This document shows, one piece after another, positions 25,770 to 33,808 of a stretch of DNA of 64,000 nucleotides. The stretch is from Halorussus rarus (GTDB lineage: Archaea; Halobacteriota; Halobacteria; Halobacteriales; Haladaptataceae): assembly GCF_003369835.1 (NCBI RefSeq), contig NZ_QPMJ01000002.1:1116001-1180000 (forward strand). Direction: 5' to 3'. The position numbers and the translations under genes are program-made. The stretch's first letter is position 1; each line of letters opens with the position of its first letter. The notes beneath the pieces were generated by a model. That model ran no database searches. It was not told the DNA's origin and saw only the letters and a program-made list of their open reading frames with translations.

Positions 25770-27173
25770 TCACGGGACCCGGTCGTCGGGGTCGCCGTCG
25801 CCCGACGCCGGCGGCGCGGCGCTCAGCGCGTCGACGCGGAGCGACTCGGGGCCGTGACGGACCACGACGCCCGCGAGGTTGACGGCGAAGACGCCGAAGC
25901 CGAGGGTCGCGGCGACGCCGCCGACGAGGCGGGCGAACCCGGAACCCCAGACCTCGCCGGCGACCAAGAGTCCGATTCCCCCGAGCGCGAGCCGGAAGTC
26001 GACCGCGGCCAGCCGGTCGTCGTAGAGGTCGTCGATCATCGGCACCGGTTCGAGACCCACGCGGTCGCTGTACTGCCTGACCCAGACGATGAACGGGACG
26101 ACGTGGTAGAGCGTCCCCAGCAGGACGAACCCCACCACCCCGGCCGCGAGCAGGTGGCCCGCGGCGGGGTGGCCGAAGGTGGCCGCGGGGTCGGTCGGGT
26201 CGGCGACCCACGCCGGGGCCGCCGCGAGAGCCCACGCCGGGAGCGCCAGCGCGACCACCCAGTACCGCGAGAGCATCGGGGTCCGCTCGACCCGGGTCTC
26301 GGCGAGCTTCCGGGCGAGGACCGCGGCGAACGCGAGCAGGCCGACAAGCACCCCGGCCGCGCCCAGGCGGGCCAGCCACTCGCCGCCGACCAGCCGGCCG
26401 GCGGCGAGCGCGAGCACGCCCGCGGGGTAGGCCAACTCCTCGACGCGCTGAAGCGTCGCGTCGCGGTCGCCGAGCTCGGTCTGGGTGAACATCGTCGCCA
26501 GCTGGTAGAGCGCCCCGAGCACCGTCGTGAGGACGATACCGAACACCGCGAGCGTGGCGTGGGCCGCGACGACCCGCGGCCGGGCGAGCCCCGCCGGGGC
26601 CAGCGTCGGCCGGACGAAGTCGAGCGCGAGCAGCAAGCCGAGCGCGGTGACCGGCACGACGAACCCGAGCGCGAGCGCGAAGTGGCGCTCGGTCGGGTCG
26701 AGCGCGATGCCGGCGAGACGGGGAGCCCCGTCGGTCTCGTCCGTATCGTCCGGGAGCGCCGCGCTCCAGAGCGTCCGGCCGACGTTGTAGACGAACGCCC
26801 AGAACCCCGCGAGCATCGCGGCGCCGGCGACCGGCAGCCAGTCGAGCCGACCCGCGAGGAGCAGGCCCGCGAACCCCGCGACCCCGCCGGCCACCAGCGC
26901 CAGCTGGGCCGCCGCGAGCCGCCGGGAGTGGAGGTCGACGCCCGACCAGACCGGGACGAACTGGGTCATCGCGCCCAGGATGGTGAGACAGACCCACCCG
27001 ACCAGCAGGAGGTGGAGGTGGGCGAGTCGGGCCATGCCGGGCGCGCGGCCGAGCGCGTCCAGGACGCCGAGCGCGGCGCCCGCCAGCAGGAAGCCGAACC
27101 CCGCGAGGAAGTGCGCGAGCGGGACGACCATCGGCGGGCCGCGGTCGGCGTCGACGCCGGCGGGAACGCTCAT
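25770..27173 (-). CDS. Polytopic membrane protein related to heme-copper oxidase subunit I/NnrS
   Basis: 467 residues, about 12 hydrophobic helices. Three similar segments stand out: LAHLHLLLVGWVCLTILGAM (residue ~50), VAAHATLAVFGIVLTTVLGA (~205) and GHLLAAGVVGFVLLGTLYHV (~345). Each has a His followed by Gly-rich helix, recalling the heme-binding helices of NorB/cytochrome oxidase subunit I and NnrS. Not a full oxidase: it is short, and the Cu-B HYW motif is missing. Overlaps the upstream DUF2249 gene by four bases (ATGA) and is therefore coupled to it. A role in NO handling or heme b transfer is inferred from context. Confidence 0.7.
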   Translation of the reverse strand: MSVPAGVDADRGPPMVVPLAHFLAGFGFLLAGAALGVLDALGRAPGMARLAHLHLLLVGWVCLTILGAMTQFVPVWSGVDLHSRRLAAAQLALVAGGVAGFAGLLLAGRLDWLPVAGAAMLAGFWAFVYNVGRTLWSAALPDDTDETDGAPRLAGIALDPTERHFALALGFVVPVTALGLLLALDFVRPTLAPAGLARPRVVAAHATLAVFGIVLTTVLGALYQLATMFTQTELGDRDATLQRVEELAYPAGVLALAAGRLVGGEWLARLGAAGVLVGLLAFAAVLARKLAETRVERTPMLSRYWVVALALPAWALAAAPAWVADPTDPAATFGHPAAGHLLAAGVVGFVLLGTLYHVVPFIVWVRQYSDRVGLEPVPMIDDLYDDRLAAVDFRLALGGIGLLVAGEVWGSGFARLVGGVAATLGFGVFAVNLAGVVVRHGPESLRVDALSAAPPASGDGDPDDRVP

Positions 27174-27490
27174 CGCGGTGCGATCTCCACCCGCCACTCG
27201 TCGGGGGCGACCCGCTCGGCCTCGTGGTCGAAGCCGCGCCGGTCGAGCACCCCGTAGAGCGGTTCGGGCTCGAAGCCGTTGTAGAGCACCAGCGTCTCGT
27301 CGGTCCCCAGGTCGTCGAGCGCCGACATGATGGCCCCGAACGGCTCGCCGTCGATCTCGCGGGCGTCGAGTTCGCGGGCGGTTCGGTCAGTGTCGTCGGT
27401 CGCGGTGTCGTTGTGAGTGTCGTCGGTCGCGGTGTCGTTGTGAGTGTCGTCGGTCGCGGCGTCGTCGTGAGTGTAGTCGCGCGCGGTCAT
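27170..27490 (-). CDS. DUF2249 domain protein with repeat-containing N-terminal linker
   Basis: 106 residues. The first 40 are a low-complexity Asp/Thr/His linker built on a nine-residue repeat (DDTHNDTAT). The rest is a DUF2249 domain: LDAREIDGEPFGAIMSALDD, LVLYNGFEPEPLYGVLDRRG. Start ATG at 27490; a palindrome copy with one mismatch lies 39 nt upstream. Translationally coupled to the NnrS/HCO-like membrane protein at 25770. Confidence 0.8.
   Translation of the reverse strand: MTARDYTHDDAATDDTHNDTATDDTHNDTATDDTDRTARELDAREIDGEPFGAIMSALDDLGTDETLVLYNGFEPEPLYGVLDRRGFDHEAERVAPDEWRVEIAPR
27390..27470 (-). repeat. Three tandem 27-bp repeats inside the DUF2249 gene
   Basis: Units at 27390-27416, 27417-27443 and 27444-27470; the first two are identical and the third differs slightly. 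The period of 27 preserves the frame and encodes a nine-residue repeat of Asp, Thr, His, Asn and Ala. Not a CRISPR array, as there are no spacers. Confidence 0.85.
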
Positions 27491-27528
27491 GATTAAATCT
27501 GCGACCGTGCGCCGCCTATCGGTTGTCC

Positions 27529-27540
27529 CGACCATGTTCG
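27529..27540. promoter_or_regulatory. Imperfect palindrome CGACC-AT-GTTCG before the DUF2249/NnrS-like operon
   Basis: CGACCATGTTCG, one mismatch to the perfect palindrome, exactly 39 nt upstream of the ATG at 27490. The spacing supports it despite the mismatch. Confidence 0.55.
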
Positions 27541-27762
27541 ACGGTCGCCTCGACCGATGGCCCGCCGCGTGCGAAGACGGTATCCGCCCGTACTCGTCGC
27601 TACGGGAGCACTGACGCACTGCGAGAAGTCCTTCGTATCTATCCCTTGTCGCCAGAAGCACTTAAAGCGCCGACCGGACGAGGCACCCCGTCGAGATAGT
27701 CCCGGGTTACGTCGGGTTAGCCACTTTACTACAAAGGCGGTCCGGGTGGTCGAACCGGCACG

Positions 27763-28395
27763 ATGTCGAGGCGAGAGCACACCAGACGCGCGCTCCTTCG
27801 GAGCGGCCTCGCGGCGGGGGTCGGCGCCGTCGCGGTCGGCCGTGCGGGGGCACGCGAACCGGAGCACGTCCCTACGTTCGAGAGCGAGGGCGGCGGCCTC
27901 GCCGGCTACAAGTTCACGGCGAGCGGTCGAATCGAGCAGACCGACCGCGGCGACACGGTCGACCGCGACTGGGCGCGGGGGTACGTCGGGCCGGTGCGGG
28001 GCGTCGACACGTTCCGGTACTCGGGGGAGCTGACCGGGCTCACCGTCGCCGGCCCCGTCGCGGCGTACCGGGACGGCGAGCTGCTGGACCGCGACGCGGT
28101 CGACCAGACGTCCGGGTCGATCCAGCTGCAGTTCGCCGACACCCCGCCGACCGGCAACGTCGTCCGAATCGAGGGCGGCGGCGGCCGGCCGAGCGTCTAC
28201 GAGTTCCGCGCGAGCGGAGCGGTCGAGCAGCGCGACGCCGGCGACTTCGCTCGGGACGGCCGCGCGGTCGGCCACGTCGGAGCCGAGCGGGGGACCGACG
28301 TCTTCGAGTACGCGGGGGACATCACGGAGTTCCGCTTCGTCGGTCCGGGCCGGGTCGTCCACAACGGTACCGTCCACGAAACCGTCTACGACTGA
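27763..28395 (+). CDS. Tat-exported protein with internal duplication, unknown
   Basis: 210 residues. A twin-arginine signal (HTRRALLRSGLAAGVGAVAV) is followed by two homologous halves of about 75 residues: YKFTASGRIEQTDRGDTVDR and YEFRASGAVEQRDAGDFARD start each repeat, and both contain a GxVGxxRGxDxFxYxG motif. Beta-rich and without cysteines. A TTTACTA box lies about 35-40 nt upstream. Found between denitrification genes; partners unknown. Confidence 0.7.
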   Translation: MSRREHTRRALLRSGLAAGVGAVAVGRAGAREPEHVPTFESEGGGLAGYKFTASGRIEQTDRGDTVDRDWARGYVGPVRGVDTFRYSGELTGLTVAGPVAAYRDGELLDRDAVDQTSGSIQLQFADTPPTGNVVRIEGGGGRPSVYEFRASGAVEQRDAGDFARDGRAVGHVGAERGTDVFEYAGDITEFRFVGPGRVVHNGTVHETVYD

Positions 28396-28429
28396 CGGCG
28401 ACCGTGTGGTCCGACCCGAGCCGAGGCCG

Positions 28430-28996
28430 CTAGAACGGGAGGCCGGCGTCGTCCGGGTCGGAGTTCGTCGCCGGTCGGTCGTCGGCTGCCAGCTCCTCGA
28501 CGGTGGCGCCGTCGTCGAGCCGGCCCTCCAGGTCCCGCAGCTTCTCGTTGATGGCGGCGCTCTGGTGGTGCATCGGCGCGACGGCGACCCGCACCCGCTC
28601 GTAGTCGTGGCGGTCGGCCAGGCCGTTCCACGCCCGGAGCGCCCCGATGGTGAGGCTCTCGCTCTGCGGGCAGAACTTCGTCGTCGGGGTGAACTCCGCG
28701 AGCAGCGCGCCGGGGTCGTCGGGCGCCCGGGCGTACCGGAATCCGGCGTCGGGGTGGCGCGCGTCGAGGTTGAGCCGCGCGAGGTTGTAGCCGAAGGTGG
28801 CGTCGTAGACGCCCCGTTCCTCGAAGACGTCGCGAGTGAGCCGGTGGAACGCGCAGTGGTCGTCGCCGGTCAGCACGTCCGCGCCGGCGAGGAACGGACC
28901 GGGCTCGGGCAGGTGGTCGGGTCGGAACGCGTCGTACGCGTCGAACGTCTCGTCGTCGCCGTCTTCGGTGGCGAAGGGGCGGGGAAATCCGGACAT
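28430..28996 (-). CDS. Uncharacterised soluble protein of the denitrification cluster
   Basis: 188 residues, family not recognised. It has one strikingly conserved-looking region, TTKFCPQSESLTIGALRAWN, and GDDHCAFHRLTRDVFEERGV, giving two cysteines and histidines that could bind a metal or cluster. AVAPMHHQSAAINEKLRDLE near residue 145 is helical. ATG at 28996, with the palindrome exactly 39 nt upstream and halocyanin divergent on the other side. An accessory role in nitrogen-oxide respiration is inferred from context only. Confidence 0.65.
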   Translation of the reverse strand: MSGFPRPFATEDGDDETFDAYDAFRPDHLPEPGPFLAGADVLTGDDHCAFHRLTRDVFEERGVYDATFGYNLARLNLDARHPDAGFRYARAPDDPGALLAEFTPTTKFCPQSESLTIGALRAWNGLADRHDYERVRVAVAPMHHQSAAINEKLRDLEGRLDDGATVEELAADDRPATNSDPDDAGLPF

Positions 28997-29034
28997 GCGA
29001 GTAGGTACCGGCGTGCGCCGGGAAGCCGTGACCC

Positions 29035-29046
29035 CGAACACGTTCG
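29035..29046. promoter_or_regulatory. Palindrome CGAAC-AC-GTTCG in the divergent halocyanin promoter
   Basis: CGAACACGTTCG, 39 nt upstream of the minus-strand gene at 28996 and 69 nt upstream of the halocyanin start at 29115. Confidence 0.72.
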
Positions 29047-29051
29047 CGGCG

Positions 29052-29072
29052 CGTTTTCAGCTCGCGGGAATC
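29052..29072 (+). promoter_or_regulatory. TTYYC-N9-GAAYC element before halocyanin
   Basis: TTTTC, nine bases, GAATC, at positions -63 to -43 relative to the halocyanin ATG. A TATA-like CATTTATG follows at 29084-29091, 24-31 nt before the start, so the message is leaderless. Confidence 0.55.
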
Positions 29073-29114
29073 ATGGCTACCCCCATTTATGAAGCCCACG
29101 AAGCCGAGAACGTG

Positions 29115-29627
29115 ATGGACCGAGATACCCTCGACCGACGGACGGTGCTGAAGACGATGGCCGCCGGCGCGGCCGCGGCGACGATCGCGGGCTGTTCGAG
29201 CGGCGGCGGCTCGGGAGACGACGGTTCGGGCGGGTCGGACACGACGGCCGACGGTGGCGACTCCGGCGGGAGCAGTGACTCCGTCAGCTTCGACGGCTGG
29301 TTCGACGGCGTCTCGAACTTCGACGGCGTGGTCGACGAGACCGGCAAATCCGAGGTCACGGTGAAGGTCGGCTCGAAGGGCAACAACGGCAACTACGCGT
29401 TCGGCCCCGCCGCGGTGAAGGTCTCGACCGGCACGAAGGTCGTCTGGGAGTGGACCGGGAAGGGGAGCCTCCACAACGTCGTCGCGGACAACGGCGACTT
29501 CGAGAGCGAACAGAAGATGAAGGAGGGCTTCACCTTCTCGCACACGTTCGACAGCGCGGGCACGTACAAGTACTACTGCACGCCCCACAAGACGATGGGG
29601 ATGAAGGGCGCAATCGTCGTGGAGTGA
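29115..29627 (+). CDS. hcy: Halocyanin (blue copper lipoprotein)
   Basis: 170 residues. Membrane-anchored type 1 copper electron carrier, probable donor to NirK. The Tat lipoprotein signal DRRTVLKTMAAG ends in lipobox IAGC (Cys27). A Gly/Ser/Asp-rich linker to residue 55 precedes a plastocyanin-like domain with ligands His120, Cys155, His158 and Met163 (YYCTPHKTMGM). The start at 29115 lies 28 nt below the TATA box. First gene of a likely operon with the radical SAM gene four bases downstream. Confidence 0.93.
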   Translation: MDRDTLDRRTVLKTMAAGAAAATIAGCSSGGGSGDDGSGGSDTTADGGDSGGSSDSVSFDGWFDGVSNFDGVVDETGKSEVTVKVGSKGNNGNYAFGPAAVKVSTGTKVVWEWTGKGSLHNVVADNGDFESEQKMKEGFTFSHTFDSAGTYKYYCTPHKTMGMKGAIVVE

Positions 29628-29631
29628 GCCG

Positions 29632-30777
29632 ATGTCCAAGCCAGCGAGTCGCTCGGGTGGCCCGCCCCGCCGGGTCGACACCGACGAGCGGCCCTTCGTG
29701 CTCATCTGGGAGCTGACGCGGGCCTGCGAGCTGACCTGCGAGCACTGCCGGGCCGACGCCCAGCCCGACCGCCACCCCGACGAGCTCACCACCGCCGAAG
29801 CGAAGACGCTGCTCGACCGGACCGCCGAGTTCGGCGAGAACCAGCTGGTGGTGTTCTCGGGCGGCGACCCCCTCAAGCGCGGCGACGCGGTCGAGCTGGT
29901 GGAGTACGGCACCGACGTCGGCCTCCACGTCACGATGACCCCCAGCGGGACCGCCTCGCTCACCCGGGAGGCGGTCGGCGACCTGGCGGACGCGGGCCTG
30001 CGCCGGATGGCGGTCAGCATCGACGGCGCGACCCCGGAGCGCCACGACGCCTTCCGGGGCGAGGAGGGGAGCTTCCGGGAGACGGTGTCGGCCGCGCAGG
30101 CCGCCGACGCCGGGCTGCCACTGCAGGTCAACACCACCGTCTGCCGCCAGACCATCGCGGACCTGCCCGACATCGCCGACCTGGTGGCCGACATCGGCGC
30201 GGTGCTGTGGAGCGTCTTCTTCCTCGTGCCGGTCGGCCGGGGCGCGGCGCTCGACCCGATTTCGCCCGACCGGGCCGAGCGCGTGATGGAGTGGCTGGTC
30301 GACCGACGCGGCGAGTGGCCCTTCGGCGTCAAGACGACCGAGGCGCCCCACTACCGCCGGGTCGCGGTCCAGCGGACCGAGGCCCCGCCCGACCGCCAGA
30401 TGGGCATCACCGCGGGCGACGGCTTCGCCTTCGTGAGCCACGTCGGCGAGGTGTACCCATCGGGGTTCCTGCCCGAGTCGGCGGGCAACGTCCGGGACCG
30501 GAGCGTCGTCGACATCTACCGGAACGCGGAGCTCTTCGAGAAGCTGCGAGACGGGGACGCGCTCCGCGGGAAGTGCGGGGCCTGCCCCTACCGGAACGTC
30601 TGCGGCGGCAGCCGGTCGCGGGCCTACGCCACGACCGGCGACCCGCTCGAAGCCGACCCGCTCTGCTCGTTCGTCCCCGAGGGCTACGACGGTCCGCTCC
30701 CGTGGGACGACGCCGGGCGAGGCGGCGACGCGGGACCGAACGACGCCGACCCGAACCGGGTCGCCGAATCGCCGTGA
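29632..30777 (+). CDS. Radical SAM/SPASM protein of the NirJ/AhbD type
   Basis: 381 residues. The radical SAM cluster motif is Cys32-x3-Cys36-x2-Cys39 (ACELTCEHCRAD); FSGGDPLKR is the SAM-binding GGE-like motif. A C-terminal SPASM-type region carries cysteines (GKCGACPYRNVCGGSRSRA, then DPLCSF). AhbD makes heme b by decarboxylating iron-coproporphyrin III in the siroheme-dependent archaeal route, and NirJ works in heme d1 synthesis; which reaction this protein performs is not decided by sequence. Adjacent genes for a GluTR-like domain and a HemY-type oxidase support a tetrapyrrole role. Confidence 0.8.
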   Translation: MSKPASRSGGPPRRVDTDERPFVLIWELTRACELTCEHCRADAQPDRHPDELTTAEAKTLLDRTAEFGENQLVVFSGGDPLKRGDAVELVEYGTDVGLHVTMTPSGTASLTREAVGDLADAGLRRMAVSIDGATPERHDAFRGEEGSFRETVSAAQAADAGLPLQVNTTVCRQTIADLPDIADLVADIGAVLWSVFFLVPVGRGAALDPISPDRAERVMEWLVDRRGEWPFGVKTTEAPHYRRVAVQRTEAPPDRQMGITAGDGFAFVSHVGEVYPSGFLPESAGNVRDRSVVDIYRNAELFEKLRDGDALRGKCGACPYRNVCGGSRSRAYATTGDPLEADPLCSFVPEGYDGPLPWDDAGRGGDAGPNDADPNRVAESP

Positions 30778-30793
30778 GCCCCGTGTCCCGACC

Positions 30794-31135
30794 ATGAACG
30801 CCGCGAACGCCGAAGCGGTCGACGCGGGCGATGGCGGCGGCCCAGGTGACGACGAGGCGACCCGGCCACTGCAGCGAGGCGCCGCCGACCCCGATTCCGA
30901 CTCCGAAGCGGCGGCGGCCGACCGCCTCCGCGACCGTGCCGAGCGCGTCCGCCGCCGAGAACTCGACACCGCCGTGAACCGGCTGGCGGCCGACGGCGAG
31001 GTGACGGCCGCCGAGCGCCAGGCTCTCGCCGCCCTCGCGGCAAACATCACCGACGCGCTGGTCGAGCAGTGGGCGTCCCGGCTGACCGGCGACGAGGTGG
31101 ACGCCGAAGCGGTGCTCGCGCTGCTGTCGGAGTGA
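30794..31135 (+). CDS. Stand-alone glutamyl-tRNA reductase dimerisation-domain-like protein
   Basis: 113 residues. The first 40 are low complexity. Residues 44-113 (DRLRDRAERVRRRELDTAVN onward, then LAADGEVTAAERQALAALAA, then ITDALVEQWASRL) resemble the C-terminal dimerisation helices of HemA (R-R-x-E-L-x-x-A ... L ... I/L ... L-x-x-x-L). The catalytic Cys and NADPH domains of GluTR are absent. It follows the radical SAM gene by 16 nt and precedes the HemY-type gene. Perhaps a regulator of HemA or a scaffold; inference. Confidence 0.6.
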   Translation: MNAANAEAVDAGDGGGPGDDEATRPLQRGAADPDSDSEAAAADRLRDRAERVRRRELDTAVNRLAADGEVTAAERQALAALAANITDALVEQWASRLTGDEVDAEAVLALLSE

Positions 31136-31160
31136 GGGGGTTGGCGCCTCGCCGGCGAGC

Positions 31161-31172
31161 CGAACGCGTTCG
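31161..31172. promoter_or_regulatory. Palindrome CGAAC-GC-GTTCG before the HemY-type gene
   Basis: CGAACGCGTTCG, exactly 39 nt upstream of the ATG at 31211. Confidence 0.7.
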
Positions 31173-31210
31173 GGAGGAGGGGTAACGATGCGGGCTTCGA
31201 AGGTCGAACC

Positions 31211-32536
31211 ATGAGCGTCGGCATCGTCGGCGGCGGCATCACGGGACTGTCGACACACCACTACCTCCGCGAGGCGGGCGTCGAGAGCGTCGTCTTCGAG
31301 GCCGGCGACGAGCCCGGCGGCGTGATCCGGAGCCGGACGGTCGAGGGCCGGGTGCTGGACTTCGGCCCGCAGCGCACTCGCCTGACGCCGTCCATCCGGA
31401 AGCTGGTCGAGGCGGTCGGGCTCGGCTCGGAGCTCCGGGAGGCGGCGGACCCGCCGCTGTACGTCTACCACCACGGGAAGCTCCGGCGGGTGCCACAGAC
31501 CCCGCGCGAGGCGGTGACGACCGACCTGCTCTCGTGGCGGGGGAAGCTCCGGGCGCTGGCCGAACCCCTGACCGGGCCGGCCCGCCACGGGGAGACCGTC
31601 GAGGCGTTCCTGACCCGGAAGTTCGGGTCGGAGGTGGCGCGCTACTACTTCGGCCCGCTGTACGGCGGCATCTACGGCTCGCATCCCGACGAGATGCCGG
31701 TCGAACGCTCGCTGGCGAAGGCGCTCGACGGGGCGGGCATCGAAGGGAGCGTGCTGACGTCGGTCGCCCGGAAGGTGCTGGCCGGCCGGGAGGCCCCGCC
31801 CATCGTCTCGTTCGACGATGGGCTCCAGCGGCTCCCCGAGGCGCTGGCCGCGGCCCACGCGGAGACGGTCCGGCTCGGAACGCCGATCCGGGAGATCCGG
31901 CGCGACGAAACAGGCGGTGACCGTCCGGGAGAGGATTCGCAATTCGTCCTCGAAACGCCGGACGGGGAGACCGCCGTCGACGACCTCGTCGTGACCACGC
32001 CGGCGGACGTGACCGCCGACCTGCTCGCCGGCCTCGCGCCCGAGTCGGCCGACGCGCTCCGGGAGCTCAACTACAACCCGCAGGCGGTCGTCCACCTCCA
32101 CTCGGACGCCGACCTGACCGGCGCGGGCTACCAGGTCCAGTACGACGAGGACTTCTACACGCTCGGCGCGACGTGGAACGCCAGCATGCTCGACCGCGAC
32201 GGCGTCTACACCTGCTACCTCGGCGGGTCGCGGAACCCCGGCCTGGTCGAGCGGAGCGACGACCGACTGGCATCGGTGGCAGCGGCGGAGTTCGAGGAGA
32301 TTACGGGAGCGTCCGCACGTCCGTTGTCCGTCCACCGGCTCCGGCGGGGGATGCCGGCCTACGACCGCAGTTGGGCGGCGCTCGACCGGGTGTCGACGCC
32401 CGAGGGGATTCGGCTCGCCACGAACTACACCGCGCGGGCCGGGATTCCGGGCAGAGTTCGGGAGGCGAAGCGGATGGCCGAGGAGCTGGCCGAACGCGGA
32501 GACGAGCGCGCCGCGGCGTCGAGAGCGGCGGTTTGA
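31211..32536 (+). CDS. hemY: Protoporphyrinogen/coproporphyrinogen oxidase (HemY type)
   Basis: 441 residues. FAD-binding Rossmann motif GIVGGGITGLSTHHYLREAG at the N-terminus, then FEAGDEPGGVIRS and the PPOX-type FGPLYGGIYGSHPDEMPVER; the closing flavin-contact segment is RRGMPAYDRSW and NYTARAGIPGRVREA. It oxidises a porphyrinogen with oxygen or another acceptor. Being placed in an anaerobic-respiration regulon and beside an AhbD/NirJ-like protein is unusual, since the AhbABCD route does not need this step. It may act on coproporphyrinogen. Own promoter with palindrome. Confidence 0.88.
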   Translation: MSVGIVGGGITGLSTHHYLREAGVESVVFEAGDEPGGVIRSRTVEGRVLDFGPQRTRLTPSIRKLVEAVGLGSELREAADPPLYVYHHGKLRRVPQTPREAVTTDLLSWRGKLRALAEPLTGPARHGETVEAFLTRKFGSEVARYYFGPLYGGIYGSHPDEMPVERSLAKALDGAGIEGSVLTSVARKVLAGREAPPIVSFDDGLQRLPEALAAAHAETVRLGTPIREIRRDETGGDRPGEDSQFVLETPDGETAVDDLVVTTPADVTADLLAGLAPESADALRELNYNPQAVVHLHSDADLTGAGYQVQYDEDFYTLGATWNASMLDRDGVYTCYLGGSRNPGLVERSDDRLASVAAAEFEEITGASARPLSVHRLRRGMPAYDRSWAALDRVSTPEGIRLATNYTARAGIPGRVREAKRMAEELAERGDERAAASRAAV

Positions 32537-32571
32537 GTCGCAATCCGAACCCGGTCCCGGACGCGGGGCGA

Positions 32572-33120
32572 TCAGCAGTCGTACGACCGCGAGCCGTTCT
32601 CGACGGTGACTTCCCGGGTCGCGTCGGCGAGTACCGACTCGTCGGTGCGAACCCGGACGTCGACCCTCGCGGCGTCGCCGACCGAGAGCGTCTCGTCGTC
32701 CTCGAGCACTCGAAACACGTCGTGGGTCGTTCGTCCCGTGTGCTCGACGGATTTCACGACGGTCTCCCCGGTGGGCGCGAGACGGACGACGACCCGCAGA
32801 CGCCGGTCGTCGACGGCGTCCTCGTACCCCTCGACCGGGACCGCGACCGTGACGTCGCCGAGCACGCTGATGCGGTCGCCGGGCGTCCCGCTCGCGAGAC
32901 AGGTCTGCACGGTGCCGTTGCCGACGTCCGGAATGGTCCCGTCGTCGTTGAGCCGAACGGTGAGGTCGACCGCCTCGACCGTGACGTTCTCCCCGGTCAT
33001 CTCGTCCGTGACGCCGCCGAACAGCGCCAGGGTCCCGGCGCTGAACGCCGTCAGGAGGAGGAAGGCGACGACGGTGGCGGGGCGCGGCGGCCAGTCGAGA
33101 AGCCAGGGCAGCACGTTCAT
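32572..33120 (-). CDS. Membrane-anchored beta-rich protein, unknown
   Basis: 182 residues: one N-terminal helix (ATVVAFLLLTAFSAGTLALF) and a 140-residue extracellular beta-rich domain (VTVEAVDLTVRLNDDGTIPD, RLRVVVRLAPTGETVVKSVE) with two cysteines, one at the very C-terminus (SYDC). No family recognised. ATG at 33120. Convergent with hemY and 65 nt downstream of the regulator gene. Confidence 0.6.
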   Translation of the reverse strand: MNVLPWLLDWPPRPATVVAFLLLTAFSAGTLALFGGVTDEMTGENVTVEAVDLTVRLNDDGTIPDVGNGTVQTCLASGTPGDRISVLGDVTVAVPVEGYEDAVDDRRLRVVVRLAPTGETVVKSVEHTGRTTHDVFRVLEDDETLSVGDAARVDVRVRTDESVLADATREVTVENGSRSYDC

Positions 33121-33184
33121 CGCGGTGTAGTTGGGAGTCTCGACCGTCCGTAATAAATGTGAGAGGCCGAGCCGTCGGCCGGAC

Positions 33185-33808
33185 CTACCCCTCGACGTAC
33201 TCCTTGACGATCTTCTCCTCGACGCGGTGGAGCGTCTCGCTCGCGGTCGACTTCGCCACGCCGGCCTCCTCGGCGAGTTCGGTCAGCGAGCACTCCCGCG
33301 GGGTGTCGTAGTACCCCTCATCGACCGCGGCGTTGAGCAGTTCGCGCTGGCGGTCGGTCAGCAGGCTCTCGGAGTTGACCAGCTCCCGGACGTACTCGAC
33401 GTCGAACGACATGCCGAACGCCTCCAGCTGGGCGGTGAACGCCGAGAGCCGGTCGCGCGAGGCGGTGAGTTCGACCTCCGCGACGCCGTCGACGATGGTG
33501 AACGGGAGTTCGAGCGGCAGTCCCGACTCCTGAACCGAGAACAGCAGCAGCGGCGCGGTGGTCTCGAACTCGACCAGCGCGCTCTCCTCGGAGGCCTGCT
33601 GGAGGTCGAGCCGCACGATGTCCTCGCGGTCGTCCATCGCGCCGACGACCGCCGGCAGGTCCGACGACGTGACTTCCAGCAGGCCGACGCCGGTCTCCTC
33701 GGCCGGGAACGCCGCCAGCACCCGGAACTCGGCGTCGGGGTGTGCGGTCGACACCTCGGATATCCAGATTCCCTCGGGGAGCGTGATGTGGAGCTTCGCG
33801 GTGGGCAT
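33185..33808 (-). CDS. Bat-type (HTH-10) transcriptional regulator
   Basis: 207 residues. Residues 1-145 are the alpha-beta sensory region common to bacterio-opsin-activator relatives (LHITLPEGIWISEVSTAHPD). The C-terminal HTH-10 reads LLTDRQRELLNAAVDEGYYD, TPRECSLTELAEEAGVAKST and ASETLHRVEEKIVKEYV. No cysteine cluster is seen in this frame, unlike what I recall for NarO/DmsR. Start at 33808 preferred: a TTATG box and palindrome lie at -30 and -43; an in-frame ATG at 33841 is less likely. Best candidate regulator of the cluster. Confidence 0.82.
   Translation of the reverse strand: MPTAKLHITLPEGIWISEVSTAHPDAEFRVLAAFPAEETGVGLLEVTSSDLPAVVGAMDDREDIVRLDLQQASEESALVEFETTAPLLLFSVQESGLPLELPFTIVDGVAEVELTASRDRLSAFTAQLEAFGMSFDVEYVRELVNSESLLTDRQRELLNAAVDEGYYDTPRECSLTELAEEAGVAKSTASETLHRVEEKIVKEYVEG

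Noticed and set aside
27390-27470. CRISPR array
   Set aside because: Tandem 27-bp units without spacers and in frame with a coding gene; a protein repeat.
28386-30332. Long minus-strand open frame crossing the halocyanin gene
   Set aside because: It is antisense to halocyanin and the radical SAM gene, both with intact ligands and cluster motifs.
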